Positions 42,357 through 52,237 of a DNA stretch of 64,000 nt are shown in pieces (within the stretch, counting starts at the first letter, position 1; each line of letters begins with the position of its first letter). A program made the translations under genes and the position numbers. The notes under the pieces are model-generated. The model was given only the letters and a program-made list of their open reading frames with translations, had not been told where the DNA came from and made no database searches. This DNA comes from an uncultured Clostridia bacterium. Its GTDB lineage: Bacteria > Bacillota > Clostridia > Oscillospirales > Ruminococcaceae. The stretch is taken from assembly GCA_947629335.1 (NCBI GenBank), contig CANRDI010000004.1, positions 60,996 to 124,995 on the forward strand, given 5' to 3'.

Positions 42357-44378
42357 TTATTCTCCTTTTATCAAAAGGTATTCTCCGTTTTCTTCGGGGA
42401 ACATAAGAAATGTGCCGTCGGGCGATAATTCGATAACAGTCGGTTTTATACCGAACTGTTTTTTTACATACCCGACAGTTTCTGTCAGCTCGTCGGATTT
42501 TAAGACGGCCGAATTTTCCTTATCGAATTTTTTTATTGCGTCCGTATGAGCTTTTGCCGCCGCCATCGGTATAACAAACGGCTCGTCACATTCACGAAGC
42601 ACGCGCAAAAGCTCTTCGGCGTGGTCTTCGGTCGGTTCTTCGAGCTTTTCAAGTATCAGCAAAAGCGGATAATCTCCGCATTCTTCACATTCTTGAATGA
42701 TACGTTTTATTTCAGTGCGTATCCGGCGCTGGTCTTTCGGGAAAATACATTCGACCCCGAAGAGTTTTTCGGCTTTTTCTATCATCGGGCGCGCATGGTC
42801 GAAATAGTATTTAAGATATTCATTATAAAATATATCATAAGCGCGGTCGATAAATTTTGAAAGACTTTTGTAATATTCCTCGTCAAACGGCATAAAAAGA
42901 TATGCCTCGTCCTGAAATTCTTCGGAGTTATATTTTTCCGTTCCGAAATAATTTTCTGCACAGGTATCTACGTCCGCAGGATAGAAGCAGTCTGAAAAGC
43001 TGTTGTGAAAATCGTAATATCTCCGCGTAAAAATATATCCCAAAAAGCTCAGAGCGTTTGAGTTCAGTTCTCCGTGCGTACAGTCGAGCATAAATTTACG
43101 CAGATCGGTATTGGTCTTATCTTTTACATCTTCCGCAACACCCGGAAATCTGTCGAAAAAGTATTTGTTATGCAGGTCGTGTTCTATGCACCACCTCAGA
43201 AAGACCGCGATATGATTACAGCCGTTTATCGTGTCGAGCGGAAGATTTTTATCGATAATCTTATCCGAATGTATATAAGACGCGTCTATAAGTCCGCGCT
43301 TTTCGTATCCTTCGCAGACGTTTTTGCGCTCAGTATCGAGTATATGTGAAACGCCGTTCATTCTTTCAAGAAGATCGTGGGTGTCGTTGTCTATCTTAAA
43401 GTTCATTTCGTCGCGGTAAAGGGGAATGACCTCAAAGAAATTTACCGTGTCGCCGTTCGGCAGTTTACAGGTGTCCGCGCCGGATTCTACGTCTTCCGGA
43501 TATATCAGAAGCGAGCCGCAGAGCTTTGTGTTTCCCGCAAAAGGATCTTTGTTATCTATCGAATGTCCCCAGCCGAGCCATGTTTCACAGTTTATCGGAA
43601 GCCGCGAAAGGTTTTTCAAAAGCGAGATCGGCCAGAACCATTCCGGCGAGCTTTCGCCTATTTTCCAGCTTTTCGGCAGACACATCATAAGCTCTGCTCT
43701 GCCGTTTTCCTCGGTTTCAAGTCCTTCGGGCAGATCCATAATGTGCGCGCCCATTCCTACGGTTATGAGCGTATAATAATCCCGCGTTTCCGTAGGAGGA
43801 ACTATATAGATGTCACAATGAATATCGGAAGATCTTATTTCGTGAAATACTGTCGGAAAATCGCCGAAATACTCTTCGATATGGTCTTCTATCGCGTCAA
43901 GCTCGTCCTCGTCGTACAGTTCGCAGTCGTCGTCCTCATATTCTTCTTCATCTTCGTCTTCCAGATCTCTGAACTCATCTTCAAGACGGTCGAGAAAATT
44001 TCCCGCTTCATTCATTACATTTTCGGGCGGATTAAGGTTCATACATCTTGCAAAGCTGACCTGAGAGCGTTCGAGAATGTCTTGTCTGAAGTCGTCGTCG
44101 GCGCTGTATTCTTTGCTGCGCGAAATGAAGTAAAGCGCCATTCCCATTCGGAAATGCCAGTGATAGTCTCCGTCGAGCCTTTCGCGCTGGCTTTCGAGTA
44201 TGTTCACAGCGCCTTTATAATTCTTTTCCTCTATATATGCGTCGGCAATTATGGTAAGTATCTCGTCGTCAAGCTCTTTTTTGGGCAGCAAACGCGCGGC
44301 GGAAACTATCTTTGCGTTTTCGCCGCTGTCGGACCATTCTTTAAGCTGTTTTAACAGCTCTTGATTATCTATCCGCAT
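42357..44378 (-). CDS. SUFU (suppressor of fused) domain protein with TPR-like N-terminus
   Basis: 673 aa in three parts. Residues 1-130 are TPR-like helices (EEKNYKGAVNILESQRERLD, MALYFISRSKEY). Residues 133-165 are an acidic linker. Residues about 165-345 match a SUFU domain: VFHEIRSSDIHCDIYIVPPT, YTLITVGMGAHIM, AELMMCLPKSWKI, and GWGHSIDNKDPFAGNTKLCG. The rest (about 345-673) is a helical region I do not recognise. In bacteria SUFU domains are known mainly from immunity proteins of polymorphic toxin systems (literature-based knowledge), but no toxin is next to it; a coupled HD hydrolase is. Confidence 0.82.
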   Translation of the reverse strand: MRIDNQELLKQLKEWSDSGENAKIVSAARLLPKKELDDEILTIIADAYIEEKNYKGAVNILESQRERLDGDYHWHFRMGMALYFISRSKEYSADDDFRQDILERSQVSFARCMNLNPPENVMNEAGNFLDRLEDEFRDLEDEDEEEYEDDDCELYDEDELDAIEDHIEEYFGDFPTVFHEIRSSDIHCDIYIVPPTETRDYYTLITVGMGAHIMDLPEGLETEENGRAELMMCLPKSWKIGESSPEWFWPISLLKNLSRLPINCETWLGWGHSIDNKDPFAGNTKLCGSLLIYPEDVESGADTCKLPNGDTVNFFEVIPLYRDEMNFKIDNDTHDLLERMNGVSHILDTERKNVCEGYEKRGLIDASYIHSDKIIDKNLPLDTINGCNHIAVFLRWCIEHDLHNKYFFDRFPGVAEDVKDKTNTDLRKFMLDCTHGELNSNALSFLGYIFTRRYYDFHNSFSDCFYPADVDTCAENYFGTEKYNSEEFQDEAYLFMPFDEEYYKSLSKFIDRAYDIFYNEYLKYYFDHARPMIEKAEKLFGVECIFPKDQRRIRTEIKRIIQECEECGDYPLLLILEKLEEPTEDHAEELLRVLRECDEPFVIPMAAAKAHTDAIKKFDKENSAVLKSDELTETVGYVKKQFGIKPTVIELSPDGTFLMFPEENGEYLLIKGE

Positions 44379-44503
44379 TTTTTACTCCTGTACCGCTCGT
44401 TCACAAAACTGTTCGGCGCTCGTCCTTATGCAAATTCCGAGCGCTTTTGCTGAAATCGGATATCCCGTTTGTTTCGGATTTTGCGAACAAGCGCTTAAAA
44501 CCG

Positions 44504-45010
44504 TCACTGTCTGTTTTTTGTATGTTCAATGCAGCAGAACTCCGAAGCTGTGAGCTTCAAAACTGCAAGAGAGTTAAGCGTCTGTTCGGAAATATTATGC
44601 TCGTGTTCGGGGGAAAGATATTTTTTCATAATAAAGTTAAGCCCCGTTATTTTTTCAATGCCCGTAACGCTTTCTATAACTCCCGTCCCTGTTATACAGC
44701 GGTATTCCGCGGTAAATTCGGCGGGATTGTCGCTCGGTATAAATTCGCCGATATTTTCGATCTCGAAGCCCGCGCTGTTGTTGAGTTTAAGCAGGTCAAA
44801 CTTCTTTCCTTTTTCCTCACAGCGAAAATACAGCTCAAGCGCGCCCTCGCCGAGCGAATATCCGAAAAACATAGGTATTATATACGGATAGCCGTTTTCA
44901 TCTATAAGCGCTATGCGGCAGATATCGGCTTTTTCAAGCACCGCGCCGATCGCGTCAATATCGGTTATTTCTCTGTCTGTTTCGTTTGTTTCTCTTAAAG
45001 CGTCGGTCAT
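44504..45010 (-). CDS. pyridoxamine 5'-phosphate oxidase-fold flavoprotein (Nim-like)
   Basis: Split-barrel FMN-binding protein. The segment ADICRIALIDENGYPYIIPMFFGY followed by LYFRCEEKGKKFDLLKLN is the NimA/PPOX-like signature; the histidine found in many Nim proteins (in the HC or FH context) is here replaced by FRCEEKG. 168 aa from the ATG at 45010, preceded by AAAGGAG. An upstream in-frame extension has no ribosome binding site. Members reduce flavin-dependent substrates or confer nitroimidazole tolerance; specificity is unknown. Confidence 0.82.
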   Translation of the reverse strand: MTDALRETNETDREITDIDAIGAVLEKADICRIALIDENGYPYIIPMFFGYSLGEGALELYFRCEEKGKKFDLLKLNNSAGFEIENIGEFIPSDNPAEFTAEYRCITGTGVIESVTGIEKITGLNFIMKKYLSPEHEHNISEQTLNSLAVLKLTASEFCCIEHTKNRQ

Positions 45011-45142
45011 AATTTGCTCCTTTGTCGGAAAAAATGGGGCGGATAAAGCAACAGCCTTTGCTGTACGCCGTATAATTCGGGCAGACTTTGCTCTTGGATT
45101 TTGCCGCAAATCTCTGCTTAATATCTGCTTAATATCGGCGGC

Positions 45143-45180
45143 AAAAAAACTATCACCCGCAAGCTCTTACTGCTGCGGGC
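45143..45180 (-). terminator. terminator of rpsT
   Basis: On the minus strand CCCGCA and TGCGGG (45174-45179 and 45156-45161) close a hairpin, followed within 7 nt by a run of seven T (45143-45149). Confidence 0.75.
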
Positions 45181-45203
45181 GAAAATTTTATTAGAACAAG
45201 CTC

Positions 45204-45443
45204 TCAAGCGTTAGCTTTTTTAGCAAGCTGTGACTTGAGGCGAGCAGCCTTGTTCTTATGAATAAGACCCTTGCCCGCAGCCTTGTCAACAGAAATGCTC
45301 GCAGATTTTATAGTTTCAGCGTCAGCTCCGTCAGCGCGCGCTTTTTTAATAGCGGTGCGAAGTGCGGATTTTGCAGCCTTGTTCGCTTCGGTTCTTTCCT
45401 TAGAAGTAAGAACTCTCTTTTTTGCGGATTTTATATTCGGCAT
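45204..45443 (-). CDS. rpsT: 30S ribosomal protein S20
   Basis: 79-aa basic helical protein, [20 protein letters not shown] onward, ending [20 protein letters not shown]; both ends are diagnostic. The frame extends far upstream but GGGAGGTGAAAACAATG fixes the start at 45443. It has its own promoter and terminator and is divergent from gpr, the same neighbourhood as in B. subtilis. Confidence 0.97.
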   Translation of the reverse strand: MPNIKSAKKRVLTSKERTEANKAAKSALRTAIKKARADGADAETIKSASISVDKAAGKGLIHKNKAARLKSQLAKKANA

Positions 45444-45522
45444 TGTTTTCACCTCCCAATTTATTTTGACGGAGAAAACGTTTTTACCCGTTTTCCGTGC
45501 ATTAAATCTCACAGTACTCATT

Positions 45523-45551
45523 ATTATAACACACTTATTCAAAAATTGCAA
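45523..45551 (-). promoter_or_regulatory. promoter of rpsT
   Basis: On the minus strand: TTGCAA (45546-45551), 17 bp, TATAAT (complement of 45523-45528). About 70-nt leader. Confidence 0.8.
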
Positions 45552-45615
45552 GCATTTTTTGAAAAAATTATGAAAAATAATTTTTATTACAGAAAAAATA
45601 TGCCATAATATATAA

Positions 45616-45690
45616 GCCGGGGGAAAACAAAAGTTTTCCCCCAAGCCCCCTTTCAAAACTTTTATGTAACGTGCTGTATTGGAAACGCGT
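45616..45690. repeat. R4 arm, third copy
   Basis: GGGGGAAAACAAAAGTTTTC and CCCCAAGCCCCCTTTCAAAA, CTTTTATGTAACGTGCTGTA match the inverse of 30510-30590. It includes a perfect hairpin GGGGGAAAAC-AAAA-GTTTTCCCCC. It lies 50 nt upstream of gpr. Confidence 0.8.
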
Positions 45691-45739
45691 TTCAGCTTTC
45701 CGGCTTTTTATTAGCTGTGTATTAAATAAGGAGAAAATT

Positions 45740-46465
45740 ATGAACGACCTCGGACTTGCTGTTGAGGCTACAAAGATATTTACCGAAGATGACGGAGTAG
45801 TTATAAAAAGGAAAAAAACCGCAGGCATCAAGATAACTGACGTTATACTTGACGGCTCTTTTGAAAAAAGAACGGGAAAACCTGCGGGGAGGTATATAAC
45901 GCTTGAAGGCGAATGCAGTCTGCCGCAGATGACGCTGTTTGTTGAAAAGGCGCTGAAAGAGCTTGTTGGCGAGGAAAAACGGATATTTGCCGCAGGATTG
46001 GGAAATCCCGATGTTACTCACGACAGCCTCGGAGCGGCTTGTGTGCGGAAAATTGTCCCCAAAACAGGGAAAACAGGCTTTTTGTCAGCAATAGAGACCG
46101 ACGTTGCCGCAAGGACAGGCATAGGTACGGCTCATCTTGTACGAGCCGCAGCAAGGGAAATAAATGCGGATTGTGTTATCGCTGTTGACGCGCTGGCGTG
46201 TGAGGATCCGCGCAGGATCGGAAAGACCGTCCAGCTCAGCGACACGGGTTTTGTGCTTGGTTCGGGCGCGGGAGAAAACTGCGGGGAGATCTCAAAAAAG
46301 TTTTTGAAGTTAAAGACAGCGGCGGTGGGAGTTCCGACAATGACAGCGCTGAATTCTGTTATGAAGCGCAATATCGGAAATTTCCTTGTTACTTCGGCGG
46401 ATATTGACATTGTTGTAGGGCGGTGGGCGGAAGTTATAGCAGGAGCGATAAATGAACTGTTTTAG
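45740..46465 (+). CDS. gpr: spore germination protease GPR (short form)
   Basis: Aspartic-type A25 endopeptidase that degrades small acid-soluble spore proteins during germination. Diagnostic segments: AAGLGNPDVTHDSLG, ETDVAARTGIGTAHLVRAA, CVIAVDALACEDPRRIGKTV QLSDTGF (given in two parts), and VGVPTMTAL. Likely catalytic aspartates are in NPDVTHD and AVDALA. At 241 aa it is much shorter than Bacillus GPR (about 370), starting close to the mature region, so the N-terminal propeptide is brief or missing and the C-terminus is trimmed. AAGGAG supports the ATG. It shows that the organism sporulates or recently did. Confidence 0.9.
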   Translation: MNDLGLAVEATKIFTEDDGVVIKRKKTAGIKITDVILDGSFEKRTGKPAGRYITLEGECSLPQMTLFVEKALKELVGEEKRIFAAGLGNPDVTHDSLGAACVRKIVPKTGKTGFLSAIETDVAARTGIGTAHLVRAAAREINADCVIAVDALACEDPRRIGKTVQLSDTGFVLGSGAGENCGEISKKFLKLKTAAVGVPTMTALNSVMKRNIGNFLVTSADIDIVVGRWAEVIAGAINELF

Positions 46466-46475
46466 TGTATTGTGC

Positions 46476-46658
46476 GCAGTTAATAGTGCAAAGTATATAG
46501 TGGAGAGTGTACAGTTAAATGTATCCGACTGCGGCGGATTTTATCGGATTGTTTTGGAATTGGTGGCAGACAAACAGCCTTTTTGTTTGAAAACAATCAA
46601 ATATCATCTGCGAAGCAGATACATTAGCTGTACACTATTAACTATTAACTGTACACTG
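46476..46658. repeat. MITE-like repeat, family R3 (copy h)
   Basis: 183 bp with long inverted ends: GTGCGCAGTTAATAGTGCAA / AGAGTGTACAGTTAAATGTA TCC at the left against CATTAGCTGTACACTATTAA / CTATTAACTGTACACTG at the right. The interior shares GGCAGACAAACAGCCTTTTT and CAATCAAATATCATCTGCGA with the copy at 20.94 kb. It starts 11 nt after the gpr stop. No transposase. Confidence 0.85.
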
Positions 46659-46763
46659 TCCAAATTTGTCGAAAAGCGGCGAAATTGTTAAAATTGCACA
46701 AAAAATCAGCGGTTTTGTGCCGAAAATTCTCTGCGATTTTCTGCAAAAATTTTTGCTAATCCC

Positions 46764-46792
46764 TTGAAAATAAAGGATAAATGTGTTAAAAT
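46764..46792 (+). promoter_or_regulatory. promoter of the S10-spc-alpha operon
   Basis: TTGAAA at 46764-46769, 17 bp, TAAAAT at 46787-46792 (preceded by TGTGT). It is the only clear promoter before rpsJ, giving a leader of about 285 nt. Confidence 0.82.
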
Positions 46793-46800
46793 GTTATTTG

Positions 46801-47084
46801 CGGTGTTCTGTCACACCGGATATTTTAAGGCGATGAAACCGCAGATTGCACGCGAGCCGTGGGAACTGCGGCGGAGAAGTCCGGACGGGATCCGGGCGAA
46901 AAGCACCTTGCCGTGTAAAAAAGAAAACAGGGAATGTTAAAGTGTTTGCTAAGCAGATAACTAACCCCTCCCCGCAAAAAAAAAGTCTTTGGCGGCGGTT
47001 GTGTGCCGCGGCAGGAAACACACGGAAGAGTGGATTTTTCAAAATACGCTTTCGCCGATATTTATACAGAAAGGTTGAAAAATC
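46801..47084 (+). promoter_or_regulatory. structured 5' leader of the rpsJ operon
   Basis: No ORF is credible here. Potential stems in order: CGGTGT/ACACCG (46801-46818), CCGCAG/CTGCGG (46839-46871), TCCGGA/TCCGGG (46880-46896) and GTGTG/CACAC around CCGCGGC (47001-47023). A poly-A tract (46976-46985) separates the first three from the last. The length and layered pairing fit an autoregulatory ribosomal-protein leader (L4 controls S10 operons in other bacteria), but the ligand is unknown here. Confidence 0.6.
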
Positions 47085-47393
47085 ATGGCATCTGAAAAGG
47101 TAAGAATCAAGGTCAAGGGTTATGAACACGGCGTCGTTGACGCGGCTGCTGCTAAGATCGTTGACGCTGCAAAGAGAAGCGGCGCGAGAGTTGCGGGACC
47201 TATCCCGCTTCCCACGGACAAGCAGGTAATAACCATTCTGAGAGCGGTACACAAGTACAAGGATTCGCGCGAGCAGTTTGAGCAGAGAACTCATAAGCGC
47301 CTTATCGACATTATCCGCCCGTCTCAGAAAACCATTGAGGCGCTCCAGAGCTTAGAGCTTCCCGCGGGCGTAGAGATCTCAATGGACATTTAA
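47085..47393 (+). CDS. rpsJ: 30S ribosomal protein S10
   Basis: 102 aa; [40 protein letters not shown] and [20 protein letters not shown] are diagnostic. First gene of the S10 operon; also NusE in antitermination. AAAGGTTG lies upstream. It is followed by an unusually long 184-nt gap before rplC. Confidence 0.98.
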   Translation: MASEKVRIKVKGYEHGVVDAAAAKIVDAAKRSGARVAGPIPLPTDKQVITILRAVHKYKDSREQFEQRTHKRLIDIIRPSQKTIEALQSLELPAGVEISMDI

Positions 47394-47577
47394 GATCGAT
47401 TTAAGATCCGAGCGAGAAGTTGATACCCGACTTCCGAGCTTTGATTTTAAGTTATGTTGAGGAGAAATAACCCAATGCTCCCCAACCGCTAACCGCGCGC
47501 CGAAGATTTTTGACGGCGCGGGGTCATGTTGAACGGGTGACCGTTCAACCAATAACCTAAAAAGGAGGAAATGGCTG
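47394..47577 (+). promoter_or_regulatory. structured spacer between rpsJ and rplC
   Basis: 184 nt in an operon where neighbours are otherwise close. Two strong hairpins: CGCGCCG/CGGCGCG (47496-47520) and GTTGAACGG-GTGA-CCGTTCAAC (47528-47549), the latter a perfect 9-bp stem with a GNRA-type tetraloop ending 13 nt before the AAGGAGG of rplC. GAAGT/ACTTC at about 47414-47432 forms a smaller stem. A site of translational control, processing, or a separate RNA is possible. Confidence 0.65.
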
Positions 47578-48210
47578 ATGAAAAAAGCTATCATCGGCAA
47601 GAAGATCGGCATGACGCAGATCTTCGACGAGGCAGGAAAGGTCGTTCCCGTTACCGTTATCGAAGCGGGTCCCTGCGTCGTAGTGCAGAAGAAAACAACT
47701 GAAAACGACGGCTATGAGGCTGTTCAGCTCGGCTTTGGCGATGTTTCCGCAAAACATGTCAACAAGCCTGAACAGGGTCACTTCAAGAAGAATGACGTTG
47801 CATTCAAGAAGACCCTTAAAGAGTTCCGCTTTGAGGACACTTCGGCTCTCAATACGGGCGACATCATAAAGGCTGACGTTTTCGCAGAGGGCGACGTTAT
47901 TGACGTTGTCGGAACATCAAAGGGAAAGGGCTTTACGGGCGCTATTAAGCGTCATAACCAGCACCGCCTCAAAGAGACCCACGGTTCGGGTCCTGTTGCA
48001 AGACAGGCAGGCTCTATGGGAGCTTGTTCTTCGCCTTCGAGAATTTTCAAGGGCAAGGGTATGGCAGGTCATATGGGCGCAGAGAGAGTTACCGTACAGA
48101 ACCTCGTAGTTGTTAAGGTTGACGCTGAAAACAACCTTATCGCCGTTAAGGGCGCGGTTCCCGGCCCCAAGGGCGGAGTTGTCGCTATTTGCGACGCGGT
48201 AAAGGCTTAA
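47578..48210 (+). CDS. rplC: 50S ribosomal protein L3
   Basis: 210 aa; starts [20 protein letters not shown], with [20 protein letters not shown] and [20 protein letters not shown], the family signatures. AAGGAGG at 47562-47568 fixes ATG 47578 (an out-of-frame ATG precedes it). Confidence 0.98.
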   Translation: MKKAIIGKKIGMTQIFDEAGKVVPVTVIEAGPCVVVQKKTTENDGYEAVQLGFGDVSAKHVNKPEQGHFKKNDVAFKKTLKEFRFEDTSALNTGDIIKADVFAEGDVIDVVGTSKGKGFTGAIKRHNQHRLKETHGSGPVARQAGSMGACSSPSRIFKGKGMAGHMGAERVTVQNLVVVKVDAENNLIAVKGAVPGPKGGVVAICDAVKA

Positions 48211-48229
48211 GGAAAAGGAGGACGATACT

Positions 48230-48853
48230 ATGTCAAAGATAAATGTAGTTGATATGGCGGGTAAAGTCGTTTCCGAGCTTGAGCTTAACGACGGGGTTTT
48301 CGGCATTGTGCCGAACAAGACCGCTATGCACGCGGCGGTAGTAAACTACCTCGCAAATCAGCGCCAGGGCACACAGTCCACCCTTACGAGAACAGAAGTA
48401 AGCGGCGGCGGAAGAAAGCCCTACAGACAAAAGGGTACAGGTCACGCAAGACAGGGTTCTACAAGAGCGCCCCAGTGGAGACACGGCGGTATAGCTCTCG
48501 GTCCGAAGCCCCGTTCTTACAGACTTTCCATGAACAAAAAGCTCAAAAGGCTCGCTATGCTTTCGGCTCTTTCGAGTAAGACTGCTGAAAATGAGATGAT
48601 CGTTGTTGACGAGATAAAGACCGACGAGTTTAAGACAAAGACTATGGTCAATATGCTCGGCGCTATCGGAGCGAACGGAAAGACCCTCATTGTTCTCGAC
48701 GGCGTAGACAATAAGGTCATAAAGTCCGCTGCGAACATTGATAAGGTAAAGACGACTCAGGTCAACACTCTCAATGTTTACGATATTCTCAACTGCGACA
48801 AATTTGTTATCGTAAAGGGTGCAGTTGAAAAGCTTGAGGAGGTGTACGCATAA
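48230..48853 (+). CDS. rplD: 50S ribosomal protein L4
   Basis: 207 aa; [39 protein letters not shown] and [20 protein letters not shown] are typical. It binds 23S rRNA and in other bacteria also represses its own operon at the S10 leader. Its last base overlaps the rplW start (TAATG). Confidence 0.98.
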   Translation: MSKINVVDMAGKVVSELELNDGVFGIVPNKTAMHAAVVNYLANQRQGTQSTLTRTEVSGGGRKPYRQKGTGHARQGSTRAPQWRHGGIALGPKPRSYRLSMNKKLKRLAMLSALSSKTAENEMIVVDEIKTDEFKTKTMVNMLGAIGANGKTLIVLDGVDNKVIKSAANIDKVKTTQVNTLNVYDILNCDKFVIVKGAVEKLEEVYA

Positions 48854-49152
48854 TGGAAAAGACCGCACAGGATATTATCTTAAAGCCCATTATCACCGAA
48901 CACAGCATGGAGTGTCTCCAGCAGGGCAAGTACACCTTTAAAGTAGCTAAAAACGCAAATAAGATCGAGATTGCAAACGCTGTTGAAAAGCTCTTTAAGG
49001 GCGTTAAGGTAAAGAAAGTGAACACTATAAGCGTTCGCGGAAGAAAAAAGAGAATGGGCAGAAGCGAGGGATATACTTCCGACTGGAAGAAGGCTATCGT
49101 TACTCTCGCAGAAGGCTCGAAGACAATCGAATTCTTCGACGGAATGATTTAA
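48853..49152 (+). CDS. rplW: 50S ribosomal protein L23
   Basis: 99 aa; [40 protein letters not shown] and [20 protein letters not shown] identify it. Lies at the exit tunnel and binds trigger factor and SRP. Starts inside the rplD stop codon. Confidence 0.97.
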   Translation: MEKTAQDIILKPIITEHSMECLQQGKYTFKVAKNANKIEIANAVEKLFKGVKVKKVNTISVRGRKKRMGRSEGYTSDWKKAIVTLAEGSKTIEFFDGMI

Positions 49153-49169
49153 GTAAGGAGTGAAACGAA

Positions 49170-50003
<834 letters not shown>

Positions 50004-50118
50004 TCATCTGATAACTTGAAGGTTGCTGTTAATAAGAACGGTGTTTGAGTTTATGCTCTGTAAAAGTTGTTTCGCCGTTCATTAACTTGCAGCTTAACTT
50101 GAAAGGAAATATTACACA
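50004..50118 (+). other. spacer between rplB and rpsS
   Basis: 115 nt. GAACGG (50037) and CCGTTC (50084) could pair, and AACTTGAAGG/AACTTGAAAGG recur at both ends. No coding capacity. Confidence 0.4.
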
Positions 50119-50400
50119 ATGGGAAGAAGCATTAAGAAAGGCCCTTATGTGCAGGAAGCTCTCATGAAGAGAGTTGTTGCAATGAACGAAAAGGGAGAGA
50201 AGAAGGTTCTTAAAACATGGAGCCGTTCTTCGACGATTTTCCCCGATTTCGTAGGGCATACGTTTGCCGTTCATGACGGCAGAAAGCACGTTCCGGTATA
50301 TGTTACCGAGGACATGGTAGGACACAAGCTCGGCGAATTTGCTCCGACGAGAACCTTTAAGGGTCACGCAGGCAGCAAAACGACCAACAAGGCTAAGTAA
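50119..50400 (+). CDS. rpsS: 30S ribosomal protein S19
   Basis: 93 aa; starts [19 protein letters not shown], then [20 protein letters not shown] and [18 protein letters not shown], all diagnostic. Binds 16S rRNA with S13 in the 30S head. GAAAGGAAA upstream. Confidence 0.98.
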   Translation: MGRSIKKGPYVQEALMKRVVAMNEKGEKKVLKTWSRSSTIFPDFVGHTFAVHDGRKHVPVYVTEDMVGHKLGEFAPTRTFKGHAGSKTTNKAK

Positions 50401-50411
50401 GGAGGGGAACT

Positions 50412-50747
50412 ATGGAAGCTAAAGCAGAACTCAGACAAGTCCGCATTTCCCCAAGAAAGGTCGGAATTGTTCTCGACCTTATCCGAAATAAGCCCGTAGA
50501 GGTGGCGATGGCTATTCTCAACAATACGCCTAAGTCTGCATGTGAGCCTCTCGCAAAGCTCCTTAAGAGCGCGGTCGCAAACGCGGAGAACAATCACAAT
50601 ATGGATACTTCAAAACTCTTTGTATCCAAGGCATATGTAGGTCCCGGCGTTACGCTCAAGCGTATCCGCCCGAAAGACCACGGCAGAGCGCACAGAATTT
50701 TAAAGAGAACGTCCAACATAACGCTTGTTGTAGCGGAAGCTGAATAA
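50412..50747 (+). CDS. rplV: 50S ribosomal protein L22
   Basis: 111 aa; [40 protein letters not shown], and a C-terminal hairpin loop with [20 protein letters not shown] that reaches the exit tunnel. GGAGGGGAA upstream. Confidence 0.98.
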   Translation: MEAKAELRQVRISPRKVGIVLDLIRNKPVEVAMAILNNTPKSACEPLAKLLKSAVANAENNHNMDTSKLFVSKAYVGPGVTLKRIRPKDHGRAHRILKRTSNITLVVAEAE

Positions 50748-50761
50748 GGAGGAGAATTACA

Positions 50762-51586
50762 ATGGGACAAAAGGTTAATCCCCACGGACTTCGCGTGGGA
50801 GTAATCAAGGATTGGGATTCTCGCTGGTTCGCAGGAAAATCCTCATTCGGCGATACGCTCGTTGAGGACTATAAGATCCGCGATTATCTTATGAACAAGA
50901 GAATGTTCAATAAGGCGACCGGAGAGAAAACCGCACAGCTCCTTTCGAGAGCAGTCGGGATTTCCAATATCGAGATCGAGCGCAAGGGCGCAGATAAGGT
51001 CAAAATTTATATCAACACCGATAAGGTCGGAATGCTTATAGGTCCGAAAGGCGCTGAGATCGAAAAGCTCAGAGCGGAGATCTCAAAGCTTCTCGGAGGA
51101 AAGACGGTCGATATCGACGTAGTTGAGATCAAGTCGCCGGATACGAATGCACAGCTCGTTGCGGAGAGTATCGCTCAGCAGCTTGAGGGGCGCGTTTCGT
51201 TCAGAAGAGCTATGAAGCAGGCGATTGGCAGAACAATGAAGAGCGGCGCAAAGGGCATTAAGACCATGGTAAGCGGCAGACTCGGCGGCGCGGAAATCGC
51301 GCGTTCTGAGATGTACAAAGAAGGTACAATTCCGCTTCAGACGCTCAGAGCCGACATCGACTACGGCGTTGCAAGAGCAAACACAACCTACGGCGTTATC
51401 GGCGTTAAGGTATGGATCTACAACGGCGAGGTTCTTAAGGGCGAAATCCCCGCAAAGAGAACAGAACGCACCGAGCGTCCCGACCGCAGAAGAAACGACA
51501 GAGCGGGCGCGGGCAGAAACAACAGCGGTGAACGCCGTCCCCGCAGACCCAGAGCAGAAGTTAAAAAAGAAGGAGGTAACGAATAA
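50762..51586 (+). CDS. rpsC: 30S ribosomal protein S3 with basic C-terminal extension
   Basis: 274 aa. Conserved body ([22 protein letters not shown]-type [60 protein letters not shown]) ends near residue 225. It is followed by a roughly 45-residue Arg/Asn/Glu-rich tail ([39 protein letters not shown]). The tail is longer than in most bacteria. Last base overlaps the rplP start. Confidence 0.98.
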   Translation: MGQKVNPHGLRVGVIKDWDSRWFAGKSSFGDTLVEDYKIRDYLMNKRMFNKATGEKTAQLLSRAVGISNIEIERKGADKVKIYINTDKVGMLIGPKGAEIEKLRAEISKLLGGKTVDIDVVEIKSPDTNAQLVAESIAQQLEGRVSFRRAMKQAIGRTMKSGAKGIKTMVSGRLGGAEIARSEMYKEGTIPLQTLRADIDYGVARANTTYGVIGVKVWIYNGEVLKGEIPAKRTERTERPDRRRNDRAGAGRNNSGERRPRRPRAEVKKEGGNE

Positions 51587-52008
51587 TGCTGCTTCCTAAG
51601 AGAGTAAAGTACAGAAGAGTGCAGAGAGGCCGCCGCAAGGGCGTAGCTACAAGAGGAAACACAGTTTCTAACGGCGAGTACGGTCTCCAGGCGCTCGAAG
51701 CTGCATGGATAAAGTCCAACCAGATAGAGGCGGCGCGTATCGCTATGACGCGTTATATAAAGCGCGGCGGTCAGGTCTGGATAAAGATATTCCCCGATAA
51801 GCCCGTTACGACAAAGCCTTTGGGAACCCGTATGGGTTCGGGAAAAGGCTCGCCCGAATACTGGGTAAGCGTTGTAAAGCCCGGCAGAGTTATGTTTGAA
51901 ATAGCGGGCGTTTCCGAGGATGTCGCAAGAGAAGCTATGCGTCTGGCGGCGCACAAGCTCCCCATTAAGTGCAAATTTGTCAAGAAGGAAGACGGAGGTG
52001 AGCTTTAA
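51586..52008 (+). CDS. rplP: 50S ribosomal protein L16
   Basis: 140 aa; starts [40 protein letters not shown], and [20 protein letters not shown] near the A-site. Translation is coupled to rpsC and to rpmC by one-base overlaps. Confidence 0.98.
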   Translation: MLLPKRVKYRRVQRGRRKGVATRGNTVSNGEYGLQALEAAWIKSNQIEAARIAMTRYIKRGGQVWIKIFPDKPVTTKPLGTRMGSGKGSPEYWVSVVKPGRVMFEIAGVSEDVAREAMRLAAHKLPIKCKFVKKEDGGEL

Positions 52009-52214
52009 TGAAAGCGTCTGAAATCAAATATCTTACCGAAAAAGAGCTTGAAACAAAGCTCTCCGAGCTAAAAGCAGAGCTTTTCAATCTTCGCTTTCAG
52101 CTTGCTGTAAACCAGCTCGATAACCCCACAAGGATAAAGGCTGTAAAGAAAGACATCGCCCGCATAAAGACCGTACAGCGCGAAAGAGAGCTTTCCGCTG
52201 CCGCTGATAATTGA
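52008..52214 (+). CDS. rpmC: 50S ribosomal protein L29
   Basis: 68 aa helical protein; [20 protein letters not shown] and [20 protein letters not shown] are diagnostic. It sits at the tunnel exit with L23. Confidence 0.97.
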   Translation: MKASEIKYLTEKELETKLSELKAELFNLRFQLAVNQLDNPTRIKAVKKDIARIKTVQRERELSAAADN

Positions 52215-52237
52215 GGAAGGAGGACAAGAACTAAAGT

